Shown here: piece by piece, positions 44,749 to 55,323 of the stretch
Layout of the letters: each line of letters begins with the position of its first letter
Numbering within the stretch: the first letter of the stretch is position 1
NCBI GenBank assembly: GCA_030847615.1
Contig: JAUMIR010000001.1
Location: 60,959,501 to 61,023,500 of the forward strand
Direction of reading: 5' to 3'
DNA length: 64,000 nt
Source: Gambelia wislizenii
Taxonomy: Eukaryota; Chordata; Lepidosauria; Squamata; Crotaphytidae
Notes under the pieces: model-generated
Told to the model about the DNA's origin: nothing
The model's input: only the letters and a program-made list of their open reading frames with translations
The model's database searches: none
Program-made: the position numbers and the translations under genes

Positions 44749-45003
44749 TTGTTGTTATGTGCCTTCAAGTCATTTCTGACTTATAGAATCATAGAATCGT
44801 AGAGTTGGAAGAGACCTCAAGGGCCATCCAGTCCGGCCCTCTGCCATACCTAAAACCCCAAACCTATCATGGGGTTTTCTGAAGTGTGTGACTTGCCCAA
44901 GGTCACCCAGTGGGATTTCATGGCTGAGTTGAGGATTGGAACTCTGATCTCCAGAGTCATAGTCTAACACTGAAACCACTACACCATGCTCAGGCTCTAT
45001 TAT
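44749..45003 (-). mobile_element. tRNA-derived SINE (family 1) split by a CR1 tail
   Basis: 44749-44782 (TATGTGCCTTCAAGTCATTT) and 44863-45003 (CTTGCCCAAGGTCACCCAGT...CCACTACACCATGC) are the two parts of an inverse family 1 SINE. The CR1 piece between them is 44783-44862. Confidence 0.85.
44783..44862 (-). mobile_element. 80-bp CR1 3' end inside a SINE
   Basis: AGAATCATAGAATCGTAGAG...AGAGACCTCAAGGGCCATCC: a heavily 5'-truncated CR1 insertion. Confidence 0.85.
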
Positions 45004-45517
45004 GGTAGTCTTACTGGGAGATAACTAAGCCATGAACCAGTGTGGCCAAAAGATATAGCAGCCATGTGGGCTTCCAGAAGCAATACTGGGCCCAAGAGGA
45101 CTCCAAGGACTTTATCAGATGCTGCTCTTAAAATGTTGTTTTGTTGGCAAAAAAAAAAAAAAAACCATTTATGCAAAAGGACACTTCCCCCACACTTACG
45201 TCCTTTCCCAGCAAAGGCAGGTCCAGCAATAAAGAGGAAGTGAACGGAGCCCCGTTAACTTCCTCACTCGAAATCCCACAAGACTTTGTCACATAGGAAA
45301 TTCAAAATTAAAAACAAAAATAAAGCATTTAAAGTTTTAAAAAGCACGCACACACACACATTTTAAAAGACCCAAGTAACACAGGGAGGGTAATAAAAAG
45401 AGTGAAACTTACCTGGATGTCCCAATCTCACCCAGAAATGTTTGCACCGGACTGGTAAGTGACCCGAGGTTTCACACGCCGGCAATGCCAGCACAAAAGT
45501 GGCAGGGGGATCTATTG
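45004..45517. other. Intron 3, no gene seen
   Basis: An A-run at 45151-45166 and a short (CA)n at 45347-45360. Otherwise no recognised feature. Confidence 0.4.
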
Positions 45518-46230
45518 CTAGCTTAAGCCATCAATTAAAAGGTATGGGTTTTGGGCTGTTTTTAACTGCGAAAGGGGGACATAATCTGTTCTGCGTGCCC
45601 TTTTGTGGTTATGTGCCATTGTTGTGATGCCGTATTTTGAGTAAAAATATGATAAAGTCCCAAGACTATGAACCTGATCTTTGAGAGAGAATGCAACTCC
45701 AACCAGAACTGGTTGTAATCCTGATCTCGGGCTCACAGAATTTGTTTTGTCTGGATTCAGCCTTACTTTATTCACTTATATCCGGTTCTTCTTTGCATCC
45801 AGATAGTGATTTAGGACTTCTGCAGCCTCCTTGTTAAAGAAAAGAAGAGAGAGAGAGATTGAGAAATCTCTCATCATCATAGTGGCAAGCTAAATCCCAC
45901 AACTCCATCAGTAGCTTCATGGAGAATTTTAAAAAGATAGAGAACAATACTGAACCTTGTGGAACTGATGCAGGCTTAGAGCTATAAGGCTGAACACCAG
46001 TCACCCAGCACCGCCTTCTGGAATCTTCATGCCCCAGGTTCCATATCAGTCAAATGGCCCAGAAGGAAGCCATGATTGATAGCATCAAATGTTGCTGAGA
46101 GGTTGGAAAGAATCAACAGGGATTTCTTCTCTGTGTCTAGTTTTGTGCCTTGGTCATCCATCAAGGTGTCCAAAGCCGTTTCTGTCCTAAAACCAGGACT
46201 GGATCCAGATTGGAATGGTTCCAATTACAG
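45518..46230 (-). pseudogene. L2-type LINE reverse transcriptase remnant
   Basis: On -, from high to low coordinate: SGSSPGFRTETALDTLMDDQ, LLILSNLSATFDAINHGFLL (the RT AFD-type box), then NKVRLNPDKTNSVSPRSGLQ and GVAFSLKDQVHSLGTL. Order and wording match L2-type RT. The middle is decayed and the catalytic second box is not visible. Confidence 0.75.
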
Positions 46231-46445
46231 GCATACTTCAATTAACAAGGCCTCTGACAAAAAAGCTACTTTTTACATAGTCTTTTTATGTCTGCTCAGT
46301 CCCTCCAGTTTCTTTCTTGTCCTATGTCTAGCTGGAAGGGCTGGGTTTTTTTAGCAGCATTGGCATTGGAACGATGGTGAAGGATGGCTGGAACGATGTA
46401 CATATACAGACCCTCTGTTCCCCATTGCCTATAGAGAAAAGTGAT

Positions 46446-46858
46446 CATACAATCATAGAATCATAGAATTGTAGAGTTGGAAGAGACCACGAGGGCCATC
46501 CAGTCCAACCCCCTGCCACGCAGGAAATCACGATCAAAGCATCCCTGACAGATGGCCATCGGGCCTCTGTTTAAAGACCTCCAAGGAAGGAGACTCCATC
46601 ACGCTCCGAGGGAGTGTGTTCCACTGCTGAACAGCTCTTACTGTTCAAGAGTTCCTCCTAATGTTGAGGTGGGATCTCTGTTCCTGGAGCTTGCATCCAT
46701 TGTTCTGTGTTCTAGTCTCTGGAGCAGCAGAAAACAAGCTTGCTCCATCCTCAATATGACACCCCTTCAAATACTTAAACAGGGCTATCATATCCCCCCT
46801 TAACTGTCTTTTTTCCAGGCTAAACATACCCAGCTCCCTAAGCCTTTCCTCATAAGGC
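46446..46858 (-). mobile_element. 5'-truncated CR1 LINE 3' end
   Basis: Tail (CATAGAAT)n at 46456; - strand frame [20 protein letters not shown] and [20 protein letters not shown]. Homology ends near the RLRELG codons at 46858. Confidence 0.9.
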
Positions 46859-48747
46859 AGTGATGTATATGTGTGTGTGTGTTTCCATTTAATTCAAATG
46901 ACACTGTAAGCTAGAAGCAAACAACAAACTGTACTTTTATATTTAGCACCCTTGAAGGCTAAAAGTGGATACAAGGATATTTGCTTCAGTAAATCCTGAT
47001 CCCCTCCTAATCTTGTTGGCAAAAATTCTTGCAAGATCTATTGAGAAACATCAGCTATCTTTTAACCAACTGAGGTCTATCAGGAAGTTTTGGTTTGGTC
47101 TAATTGTTCAGGATTTGTTTGGTTAGTTTTTAGTTATCTTTCAGAGTAACTAACTTGTAAAGTGTTTGCTTTGGTAAAGTGCTTTGCTGTTCTTGGAAAG
47201 CTTCCTTCAGTTCTCCAGTAATACTTCTTTTCTTCTGGTTGGTTTAAAGTTGGCATTTTCGACCCCCAGTGTAGAGTTGCTATGGATAGGATTTAAAAAA
47301 CCTTTCCTTAAACGGATTGATACTGTTCTGCTTCCAAGGTAATATCAGTTTAGGTGAACAGGTATCCTATTTTCAGCTCACATGGCAACATTTCTGTTGC
47401 TTGATATCCATGTGGTGTGTTGCATGCAGCTGCTAGAGCAGCAGGTGTAGAGATACCAGCCATTTAATCTCTCATCTGACCATAAAAGCCTGTGGGAGTC
47501 ATTTAAAATTGTGTTATAAAAGTTGTCATTTGGTGCTGTGTTTTTGTTTGTTCATTTTGCTTTAACAAGCAGAGAACGAGTGGTCTTAGCTTTGACATAC
47601 TGACTTTACAAAATAGAATTAGGGTCCCATTTTGTGAATGTCAGGGTTTCTGCATTTTAAACCGGCAGTATGATGTGCAGAAAGTGAAGAGAGGTGGCTT
47701 TTTTTTCTATCCTTGCTGAAAAAAGGTGTTGCCTGCTGTTAAAATACAGAGAACCGTGGTTAGAAAAATGTTGGCAATCTACAGAGAATACTGTCTCTTT
47801 TGCTCCTGTCCGTTTATCTTTGTATGTGGAAGATGGGAGTAATTCAACTAGGCATGTAGAATTTAGGCTAGACTAAAGAATAATGGACTGCTTGGATTGA
47901 AGTTTCACATGTGTCTGATTTTGGTGTCTTGCAAGGTTGCCAGGAGTGGGTTCATGACCCAGTGAAAAAAATTTGGGATGTGGGCTTCCCAGCTGTTTAC
48001 TGGCAGCAGATTCTTATGACAGGCAGGGGCTGCTGGTGGGTGACTGTTGTGTAGTTGGCCACCCAGATGGGCTGGAGTGGTGGTTTTGTGCTGAGTGGGA
48101 AGGGGACCCCAGGCTGTGCTTGAAAGGGATGGACTGTGGAAGGAGCTGTTCTTATGATCCTTCCCTTCCCTGACTTCCTGTGGATGGGGAAGAGATTCCA
48201 GAAGCTTGCTGCCCGAAGGCCTTCTAGGGGGCATACCCCCAGTATTCCTGGCAGCCAAGGAAGGAGGGTGGGAGGGGCAGGGGGAGATCAAGGCAGCCAT
48301 TTGGTGCAGGGGGAGGGTCTCTAGTGCCCGGAACAGCCAGAGGCTGGCTTGGCTGGAGGCAGAAAGACCTTCCTTCTTATCTCCTACTTGGCAGCTGTGG
48401 GAGTGACTCCCAAGGAGTCCAGCTTCTTCTCTTCACCTGCTTAGTTGAAGCCTTATAGTCTGGCTAGAAATCTTTACATAAGATTTCAAATGTTGCATGT
48501 TGTTGTTATTCACTGATTTTACAATGGATGTCAAAAACAATTGAAAATAGTGGCAGTGCTGAGAAAGACAAAAACACATGCAACATAGTTGGGCCCCATG
48601 CTACTATCTGACCACTGGCCTCCGGTAATTTGTACCGTTAGCTCTGGTGTTCTGACTGCTGCACCATTTTGCTCTTCAAGCATTCTTTGGTATGAGGTTG
48701 TTTATTGTGTAGTCCCACCGTCTCATTCAGGGAAATTTATGAGGATT

Positions 48748-48791
<44 letters not shown>

Positions 48792-48879
48792 TTTTTTTTT
48801 TTTTTGCAGACTACCTGCCTTTTTCCTCTGTGTCTTCAGTCTCCCGCCCCCCTGCCCCATTGGAAGAAAATCCATTTAG
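46859..48879. other. Intron 3, repeat-poor, no gene seen
   Basis: 46860-47900 is unique-looking. 47920-48430 is more GC-rich with overlapping open frames on both strands, but no splice or family support. A (TC)n+(T)n tract lies at 48750-48805. Confidence 0.4.
48750..48805. repeat. (TC)n followed by a T-run
   Basis: About 16 TC units, then about 24 T. Confidence 0.95.
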
Positions 48880-49365
48880 GGATCCAATTGGATGCAGGCT
48901 GTCTGAAGGACCACATCCTCCCATATGAATCTGCCCGTGTTTTGATATTGTTAGAGAAAGCCCTTCTCTTGGTTCCATCACACTCACAGGAAGGTCTGGT
49001 GAAGATATAGGAGAGGGCTTTCTCAGTGCCTGCTCCCTGGCTCTGGAACGCCCTCCCTAGGGAGGCCAGGATGACTCCCCCTTTGTTGGCCTTCTAGTGG
49101 CAGCTGAGGACTTTTAATTTTATTTTTTTTATCAGGCTTTGGGAGATTTTATAAATAAAAGGCTTTTATTAGTGTTCTGTACTTTTTTCATGCTTTTAAT
49201 TGAAATGTTTTATATGGTTTTTGATTCATTCAATAGTTTTAACTACATTTTTGTATATTTTTCCATATTTGTGTTTCACCTGTATTCTAATTCTTGCAAG
49301 CTGCCTTGGGTCCCAGCTATGGGTAAAGAAGTGGGGTGGAAAGGGTGATGATGACAATGGAAAAT
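48880..49365 (+). mobile_element. L2-type LINE 3' end
   Basis: GACCACATCCTCCCATATGA, then TCTGGAACGCCCTCCCTAGG (protein ALWNALP-like), then an AT-rich 3' UTR and tail TGCAAGCTGCCTTGGGTCCC...GGGGTGGAAAGGGT. Same layout as 15470-16050. Confidence 0.7.
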
Positions 49366-49389
49366 GAGAGTGTAGCAGGTGGCATAAAT

Positions 49390-49610
49390 ACCCTAAAGTC
49401 ACCAAATCCTTCAGATCCTAGGAGATAAGCATGGTCAGCCCTGGTTAGTACTTGGATGGGAGACTGCGAAGGAATGCCAGGCATTGTAGGCTATATTCCA
49501 GAGGAATACCACCTCTGAGTATTCCTTGCCTAAGGAAACCCTATGAAATTCATGCAGTTGCCATAAGTCAAGAGGCAACTTCAAGGTACACACAAACGCA
49601 CACAGTTGCA
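49390..49610 (+). mobile_element. 5S rRNA-derived SINE
   Basis: GATAAGCATGGTCAGCCCTG (49424-49443) and TGGTTAGTACTTGGATGGGA (49442-49461) are the 5S rRNA internal control region (intermediate element and C-box). The 3' part (GAGTATTCCTTGCCTAAGG...CCATAAGTCAAGAGGCAACT) is the body shared with 25870-26095 and 30930-31048. Confidence 0.85.
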
Positions 49611-50205
49611 CAGTGCCTTTGAACTGTGAGCAGCAGAAGTTCACAAGGATAGCCTGGTTAATGTGGCTTCAGCCATGCCATTTTGCATGTCTGCACGCTA
49701 ATGCTCTGTTGCTCTCTAGAGTGAGATGGAGAAAACATAAAGTTCTGGAGAGGCAGGAGAGAACAGGCTGCTTCATCCTGTCGTTTCAGTTTGCTAGAGG
49801 GGACTGCCAGCTTTCCCTTGCTAATCTGGAATTGTCTTGGTAGGTATGGTGGAAGTCCATTTGCCAAGACAGTATCTGAGTTTTGTTCATAGACAGCCAC
49901 CCTTAACATATCCAACCTGGAGAGGATATCTGAGGGACACAATATAGCAAACCATTTTGCAATATAGCAGATATAAAGTGCAAAATGGTTCTCTCTCCCC
50001 TGTCCCCTTCACTCCAGATGTTCCAGTCTGACTTCCTTGATTGTCACAGTAAAAATATATGGCTTCAGGACCAGCTGCTTTTGGTTATCTCCAGCCTGGG
50101 AGCAGAGACAGGAAGTGAAAGTGATTTCACATGGGATGGCTGCTCTGCTTTAGGTTTGTCTTCCTCAAGAAAGCCTCTCTTCATTGGTGGTGGTGGTGGT
50201 CATGA
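49611..50205. other. Intron 3, no gene seen
   Basis: No repeat or exon recognised; (GGT)n at 50186-50198. Confidence 0.4.
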
Positions 50206-50500
50206 ATGATATTTATTTATATCATGCTCCCCCCCTCCCCAAGAACTGTGACACAAGATAAAACAACCAAAAAATACTTAAAACAATTTAAAACTTGTCC
50301 TTTAGATAGGCAAGCAATAAAAATACTACAGTGTGCTGTTAAAAAGCCCTTTCCTTATAAACAGGTCACAAAAGGCTATTGCAATAAGAAAGGCTTCAAC
50401 TGTCAAAGGCAGGGCAAGAAAGAGGAAGCATGTTGGGTTTCCTGCAGCTGGGAATTGTAGAGCATGAGAGCAGCCACTGAGAAGGCTCTCTGTTAAGTAT
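50206..50500. repeat. Squamate interspersed repeat, probably L2-type 3' region, inverse
   Basis: TATTTATATCATGCTCCCCC...AACAATTTAAAAC...AAAGGCTTCAACTGTCAAAGG...CTGAGAAGGCTCTCTGTTAA. The wording is shared with 34480-34630 and 22430-22526. Confidence 0.45.
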
Positions 50501-52011
50501 TTGCAGAACCCAATATTGGAAAAGTTAAAGCTTTGGTTTACAACTTCCATAATCTGTGCTGATGGGAGGGGGGATTCCAAGCTGTTTGGGGGAATTTTGG
50601 GAAGCATCTGTTCTCTAGTTCTTGGTGGTGGTGTTTTATTTTTAAAAAATCCCAAATGCTGTTCCTGTTGTCCTGGACTATTTTCTGGTGATTCCCAGCA
50701 CCATTTTAATGGTGCAACATTTTATCCCCAGCATTGAATAAATTTGTTCTTAGTTTTGAGATATTGGGACAAAACAATTCCTTTGTACCTTTCTCCCTCG
50801 TTATCCTTCTCTCTCTCTCTCTTTTTTAAAAAAATAGAATTACAGTGAATCAGTGGATCAATGAAATGAAACTTTTGCACTATAGCTAAAAGTGTTTGAT
50901 TAAAAAAAAAAAAAAACAGATAAAAGAAAATTTCCCCTTCATACCAGAGGGCAATTCAGCAAACAATGCCCTGGTTAAAAAAAAGAGAGGGAAAAAAAAA
51001 AACCTTTGGAAGAACCCTTGTGCAGATTTAAGAAATCACTACGAGCAGGCTGTAAAAAGAGCAAGAGGAGGTGATACAGTGTCCCATATCGATGATTGTT
51101 TGGGCCAGTTGTACAGATTCATGTGCAGGTTGGTGTTTAGAGTTACTGTCTTGCCTAAATCTTAGGCCTTCCCCTGGCTCTTTAGCCTCCTAAAGTGGTT
51201 GTTTCTCTTCGATACAGGTTTAGATACAGACAAGCCGTACAGATTTACATAGAAAAGAGACAGGGCATGCAAGGAAAAGGGAGTGGAGAAGAAAGGAAGA
51301 AGAGAAGGAGGATCAATTTTAATAGTGCCTGAATAAAATACAGTACTGAGGTATGAACAGGGTTTGGAAAAAAAAAATATTTTTGCAGATTCTGGGAGTT
51401 CTAGAACAAAATGTAGCTTTCCCCACCTCCAGTTGTAAATGGACATTAACGTGGCCAGATAGGTCTTCTCTTTGACGTAATCGTGTTTGGATACAGGTGT
51501 TGCCACAATTGAAGTTGTGGCTTGTTTGGGACATGAAGCTGGCTAAATGGTTAATTTTAATTTTAAAAAGTTTAAATATATGTTTACCAAATGGTATGTA
51601 GTATAAGAAATAATAAACAATCAACCATACAAATTTCATCAGGACTATAAAGCAGGCAATCCACTGAGACTATTTATCTGAATTCCATGGCAGTGTTCCA
51701 CTGTCAAACTTCTGGAGTTACAGTAAGGTAAATTGCTGGTATGGTTCATCAACATGCAGTATACAAGTATCTTTCCAAAGTGAGCCATATGCTTATTGGT
51801 GTTGTTGTTGTGTTGTCTTTCTTATCAGTATATGTGGTGAAGTCATCTGTGTAGTTATTGTGTAATAACTACACAGAAGTATACCTTTGCTTGGTGAAGT
51901 CATCTGTGTAGTTATTGTGTAATTGTGAATATTTGATTTATTTTGTTATTTTTTTCAGTAAGCTCTATTATCTATAGCAGTCCATAGTTCCCAGCCCTTT
52001 ATAGCCCTAGA
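50501..52011. other. Intron 3, no gene seen; local duplication 51835-51925
   Basis: A 33-bp unit (GGTGAAGTCATCTGTGTAGT...) occurs at 51835-51867 and 51893-51925. The first copy continues into its own inverse (AATAACTACACA). A-runs lie at 50901-50916 and 50991-51002. Confidence 0.45.
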
Positions 52012-52142
52012 ACAGTACTGGGAAACCTATGGCTTTCAGAGGATGTTGAACTTAAGTTTCCCTGATCATTGATCATCCTGGCTAAAACTGATGGGAGTTG
52101 GAGTCAACAGCCTCTGGATGACCACAGGTTCCCCGATTCTGC
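52012..52142. repeat. hAT-like MITE remnant
   Basis: CAGTACTGGGAAACCTATGG... and ...GACCACAGGTTCCCCGATTC with the TGATGGGAGTTGGAGTC core. Confidence 0.6.
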
Positions 52143-52149
52143 CCAATTG

Positions 52150-52600
52150 GTTTTTTTTTAAGGGATAACTTCTTTTATTTCAACTTTTTAACAATAACAA
52201 AACCCAAAGTAAATCAGCAATATAAAATTCAACAAAATTGCAAGACCTACACCAGTTCAATATCATCAGGTCCGAATATACAGAATATATATTTATTTTA
52301 TGAATAATTAAAATGGGTTAGTCCAAAAGTTCAAGTGATGCTCTGGAGGATCAAATGATGTGGTTTCAGACATTGTATATATAATAAATGGATACCAAAC
52401 TGAAGCAATCTCCTTTGATGCTCTTATGTGATAGGTAAGTTTTTCCACAAGTGCAATGGACCAAACTCTTTCAATCCAAGAGGGAAAGGAGATTTCCGTT
52501 GCAAGTTTCCAATGTTTAGCAGTTTCTTATCAAATGTTAATATTTAAGGGATGAATTAGGTCCTTTGAGAATGGAAAGGAAAAGGAGAGCTTCACAGTGA
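52150..52600 (-). repeat. Possible L1-type LINE 3' UTR remnant
   Basis: Inverse-oriented AT-rich sequence with TTTTATTTCAACTTTTTAAC, AATGGATACCAAACTG and AAGTTTCCAATGTTTAGCAG. A related wording (ATGGGTACCAGGTTGCTACC) recurs at 53930-54100. No coding match; low certainty. Confidence 0.35.
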
Positions 52601-53109
52601 TTCTGCCCAATTGTTCAGTAGAAAGGAAACCAGTGAATGGAAGTCGCTGCTTTGATCTAGAATGTGATTGACCAATGGAGACGTAGAGTATAGCTTACCA
52701 GTATTTCTGATAGGCCAGAACTGTGGAGGTCTGGAATGATTTTTTTTTTTTTAATAGACAACATCTTCTCAAAATCCGTTGCCCTAAAAATGTGATGGTA
52801 AAGATTTTGGGAGGCATGCATAATTTTCTTTGTTGAATTTAATCTCTATTTAACATAGTGCCAAACAAGTAGTGACTCCTAAACCTTGCTGGGAATAGGG
52901 ACTGTTGCTGCCTTGCAGAAAAGGAAAGAAATATCAGACTTACTAGTCCTTTGGCTTAAAGAGTGTATGAATAACATTCAGCTCTAAAGTACAATAAATT
53001 TCTCTGATAGCCTATAAGCATGATGCCTGAGACATTCCAATCTTTACTCTCATGTGGTTCAACTGTGCATGGCAGCGGCTGATTACCATTTTCAGAAACA
53101 AAGATGCCA
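52601..53109. other. Intron 3, no gene seen
   Basis: No feature recognised. Confidence 0.35.
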
Positions 53110-53235
53110 GTTGTTTTGTTGCTGTTGTTAACTACTGTCAAGTACTTCAACTTATGATGACCCTATGAATGAGAGACCTCCAACTCACTCTTATCATCAA
53201 CAGCCCTGCAAAGGTCTTGCAGACTGTGGTTTATT
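53110..53235 (-). repeat. SINE-like 3' fragment
   Basis: TTGCTGTTGTTAACTACTGT, CAACTTATGATGACCCTATG and ACAGCCCTGCAAAGGTCTTG resemble a squamate SINE body in inverse orientation. Head not present. Confidence 0.5.
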
Positions 53236-53409
53236 CTGAAACAAAGATCATGTCGCCATCAGCACTCAAACAGTAAAATGGAACAGAAGAAATGTAATCT
53301 TTCCCCAGTTACAGATTGTCTTTTCTTTGAAGAGTAGACTTCTTCTCCCTGAGTGGACTACACTTCTCGTATCTTGCTCCTCAACCTCAGTTTGCCCATT
53401 AAGTTCTAA

Positions 53410-53695
53410 GAGATAGATAGCCCTGGTGGCACAGTGGTTTAAATGCCAGTACTGCAAGCCACAATGTTGCAAGTTTGATCCCAAGGGCTCCAACTTTCAC
53501 TTAGCCTTCCATCCTTTCGTAGGTTGATAAAATGAGTACCCGGCTTATGGGGGTAATGAGCTAACACACTTTGGAAACCGCTTAATATTCTATAGATGTG
53601 TAAAGTGCTATTGCTTAACAACTTCTAAGCCGCTCTGAGAGCCTTTGTGGCTGAAGAGTGGGGTATAAATATCTAAATAAAAATTAAAATAGTCT
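53410..53695 (+). mobile_element. tRNA-derived SINE (family 2) with an L2-type tail
   Basis: Head CCCTGGTGGCACAGTGGTTT (A-box region) and GCAAGTTTGATCCCA (weak B-box), body CCATCCTTTCGTAGGTTGAT, tail CTAAGCCGCTCTGAGAGCC...GGGGTATAAATATCTAAATA. The tail matches the L2-type LINE ends at 11641-11748 and 60660-60770. Confidence 0.8.
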
Positions 53696-54883
53696 GAGAT
53701 TAGGATTTATCTTGTTTTTTATTATTTTTGGAAGTCAACAATAACCACCCAATTCTCCCCCCATTAACAATATAATTATAAGAATGTAACAATATAACAA
53801 TGTAAAATACAGTCATATATTATCCAATCACTTATAATTTTTTTTGTCTGTATGTCTGTCTATCCACCTATCCACACACACACATGTAATGTCTACTATT
53901 AGTTGCTCTATTTCTATAATACATTAGTATCTGTTGTGCCAAAAGTCCAGTTGATTAGTTGGAGGTCCATCTACAACATTCCGTTCTTGAAAGTACATTA
54001 AAAATGGGTACCAGGTTGCTACCAAGTTGTCCTCTTTTATTTCTCCTGTCACCATGCATAAATGGCTGGTTAATTTTTCTGGAAGTACAACTGACCATAT
54101 GCTATGCTATTCTGTGAAATGAAAGTCTGTGGGCATTTTTTCAAGTGCTGGCCGATCTCAGCTCTTGCGGCTCTTACAAGGAGGCCTGTGAGAAAATGAC
54201 AAACAGGCACAAGATTGATTGAAGGAGACAACACTGAGAGATCATACTTGGAGCCATCTGACCCATTTATACTTCATTAAAAAATGAGCACATATGTTGA
54301 GTTTTGTCTAAGATTGCCAAGTTTCTACTTGCCATTTGATGCTATACCTTTAACAGCCATCAAATCTGTAAATAATGGAAGGTACTAATGCTTGTCTCCA
54401 ACCATTTCATAAAAAACCTTGCCTGTTGATTCCCACCACCACCACCCCAGGTCTATTTGCTGTTAAAGATGAGGGAGGTTCTGTCGTTTTGCAGCATTAT
54501 GCCTAATGTACTTTGTGACTCTGGGGCAGCCCCTTCTTTGGCTTCATCTCTCATGGATCTGCCTTCATACATCACAACCATATTACAAAAGCAGCTACCC
54601 CCTTTTCCCATGTGATTCTGTACATGGGTTGTCATTAGCTCATTTTTGTTTTTTGTTTTTTATATTAGTTTATTGTGCCTCAACTAGTTCTCTTATTTTT
54701 GTGTTTGCTTTGCATCCTTCAGCTTTGGTGACTAGGATAAGAGTAGAGGTCCTTTATCTGAAAGATCATTAAAATTCAGCTCACTTAACTCACTTAAAAG
54801 TATTGATTAAAATCTATGTTGCTACCCTTTTATACTTTTTCATATATAAAAAGAATGGATGTGTGTGTATTAAAAAAAGGAGT
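53696..54883. other. Intron 3; possible L1-like remnant 53930-54100
   Basis: GGAGGTCCATCTACAACATTCC and ATGGGTACCAGGTTGCTACC at 53960-54030 look like a LINE 3' UTR. The rest is unassigned. Confidence 0.35.
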
Positions 54884-54965
54884 CTTGTGGCACTTTTAAG
54901 ACTAACAGATCTATTTTAGCATGAGCTTTTGTGAATTATGCTCCATGTTCCCAGATGCATTGATG
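54884..54965 (-). repeat. Amniote interspersed repeat tail
   Basis: GGAGTCTTGTGGCACTTTTA, AGACTAACAGATCTATTTTAG and GCATGAGCTTTTGTGAATTA; the inverse of the 'GCATCTGATGAAGTGAGCT...' repeat end also seen in 8785-9130. Confidence 0.6.
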
Positions 54966-55227
54966 GAGTACAATATTCAGGCTTCAGGTATACATGTACC
55001 ATTGCATAGTTGAAAAAATGATATGTAGAAAATGACAGATGTAACACCTGTAATAAATCTTCAAAGGGTGAGTTTAGCATAAACATCCAGGCATTTGTAA
55101 ACTAATGTGCTGGTCTACTAGGCTGGTAATTGCCTATGAGATGTTAAAGCAACACACTTGGCTTTCAAGAAACTACAGTAGTTATGTTGAGGACAGAGTC
55201 TTGTAGAAGAAATTGTTTTTGGCTATT
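54966..55227. other. Flank of the full-length CR1, no feature
   Basis: Unique-looking sequence up to the (CATAGAAT)n junction. Confidence 0.35.
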
Positions 55228-55323
55228 CATAGAATCATAGAATCATAGAATCATAGAATTGCAGAGTTGGAAGAGACCACGAGGGCCATCCAGTCCAACC
55301 CCCTGCCACGCAGGAAATCACAA

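Noticed and set aside
47905..48406. GC-rich region with frames on both strands as a possible terminal exon
   Set aside because: No homology to a FAM53-type C-terminus and no clear acceptor in phase 0; coding bias not evident.
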